From positions 1 through 14,331 of the forward strand of contig NZ_JALNWM010000071.1 in NCBI RefSeq assembly GCF_023230885.1: DNA of 14,331 nt, written 5' to 3'. A program made the translations under genes and the position numbers. Position 1 is the first letter of the stretch, and every line of letters starts with the position of its first letter. Below the pieces are notes generated by a model that saw only the letters and a program-made list of their open reading frames with translations, was not told the origin of the DNA and ran no database searches. This DNA is from Desulfocurvus sp. (GTDB lineage: Bacteria > Desulfobacterota > Desulfovibrionia > Desulfovibrionales > Desulfovibrionaceae). Below, one piece after another: positions 14,098-14,331 of the stretch.

Positions 14098-14113
14098 TGC
14101 CCGAAGCATGCCA
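14098..14113 (-). promoter_or_regulatory. Possible sigma-54-type promoter of the small-protein/aminopeptidase unit
   Basis: On the minus strand TGGCATGCTTCGGGCA has the required GG-N10-GC spacing and a good -24 half (TGGCATG against TGGCACG), but the -12 half is GGGC instead of TTGC. Its end is 36 bases before the ATG, giving a leader of about 25 bases. An overlapping sigma-70 alternative is TTGCCT, 17 bases, CATGCT, which is weaker at -10. Confidence 0.35.
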
Positions 14114-14220
14114 CGGCGGCGCACAAAAGGCAACGCCGCAAGGCGCGAACACGCTGCCCCGCCGCCACAAAACAGCACAAGCGTCTTGAGCTTTCCCGGC
14201 CCGGAGGATAGGCGTACACA

Positions 14221-14331
14221 ATGCAGACCCGCAGCATCAACGCAGCGCCCCCCGCCACGGAGCGCCCCGGACGGCGACCCCCCCGGCGCGGCGCGGCGCC
14301 TGCGTTCCCGGCGCGCCCGGCGCGCAGGGCG
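14221..14331 (+). CDS. Possible start of a plus-strand gene cut by the right edge
   Basis: An ATG opens a frame of 37 codons to the window end (MQTRSINAAPPATERPG, then Arg/Pro/Ala-rich). A GGAGGA lies 12 bases upstream, which is a long spacing. The Arg/Pro-rich translation is also what non-coding GC-rich DNA gives. The position, divergent from the small-protein gene, would fit a real gene. No family is recognised. Confidence 0.25.
   Translation, partial: MQTRSINAAPPATERPGRRPPRRGAAPAFPARPARRA

Overview
This GC-rich window (about 70% G+C by eye, strong G/C third-position bias) has the gene content of a motile deltaproteobacterium, most likely a high-GC member of the Desulfovibrionales (Thermodesulfobacteriota). 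The reasons are a clpS-clpA-aat N-degron cluster near a che cluster made of a soluble MCP-like protein, a STAS protein, CheY, CheA, CheR and CheB. That neighbourhood resembles Desulfovibrio from memory. The organism call is an inference, because no 16S or other taxonomic marker is present.

Layout from right to left, nearly all on the minus strand. (1) At 13804-14061 is an unrecognised 85-residue protein, followed at 12557-13756 by an M29-type metallo-aminopeptidase. The pair has a possible sigma-54-like site upstream and a strong rho-independent terminator downstream. (2) A well-formed sigma-70-type promoter (12460-12488) follows the terminator and probably drives a six-gene chemosensory operon. 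Its genes are a membrane-free protein with two MCP-tip-like segments, a STAS protein, CheY, CheA, CheR and CheB (12387 down to 5565). Several genes are spaced by 3-15 bp, and two GC-rich hairpins sit just upstream of the ribosome sites of the STAS gene and cheA. No cheW, membrane receptor or recognisable CheC/CheX/CheD is present. (3) On the plus strand, crcB (fluoride channel) and a DUF190 gene form a two-gene unit (4816-5557) that meets cheB tail to tail with 7 bp between. (4) Divergent from crcB is a CYTH-domain triphosphate-binding enzyme (4137-4724). (5) Next comes clpS-clpA-aat (3979 down to 353), a full bacterial N-degron pathway: Aat adds Leu/Phe to N-termini, ClpS recognises them, and ClpA unfolds substrates for ClpP. 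Two perfect, mutually exclusive hairpins follow aat. Both window edges may hold the starts of cut-off genes (minus strand at 1-102, plus strand at 14221-14331), at low confidence.

The most interesting content is in the chemosensory operon. CheA carries two consecutive 24-residue motifs that closely match the MshEN/GspE-N consensus, between its P2-like region and its dimerisation domain. The soluble MCP-like protein has two receptor-tip-like segments flanking a helix with a CheZ-like D-x-x-x-Q arrangement. No dedicated CheY-P phosphatase is otherwise visible, so this protein is a candidate for that role, and the CheA repeats are candidates for a second-messenger or partner input. Both ideas are inferences. 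The rest looks like ordinary, well-conserved housekeeping and signalling genes. No mobile element, CRISPR array, tRNA or rRNA was seen.
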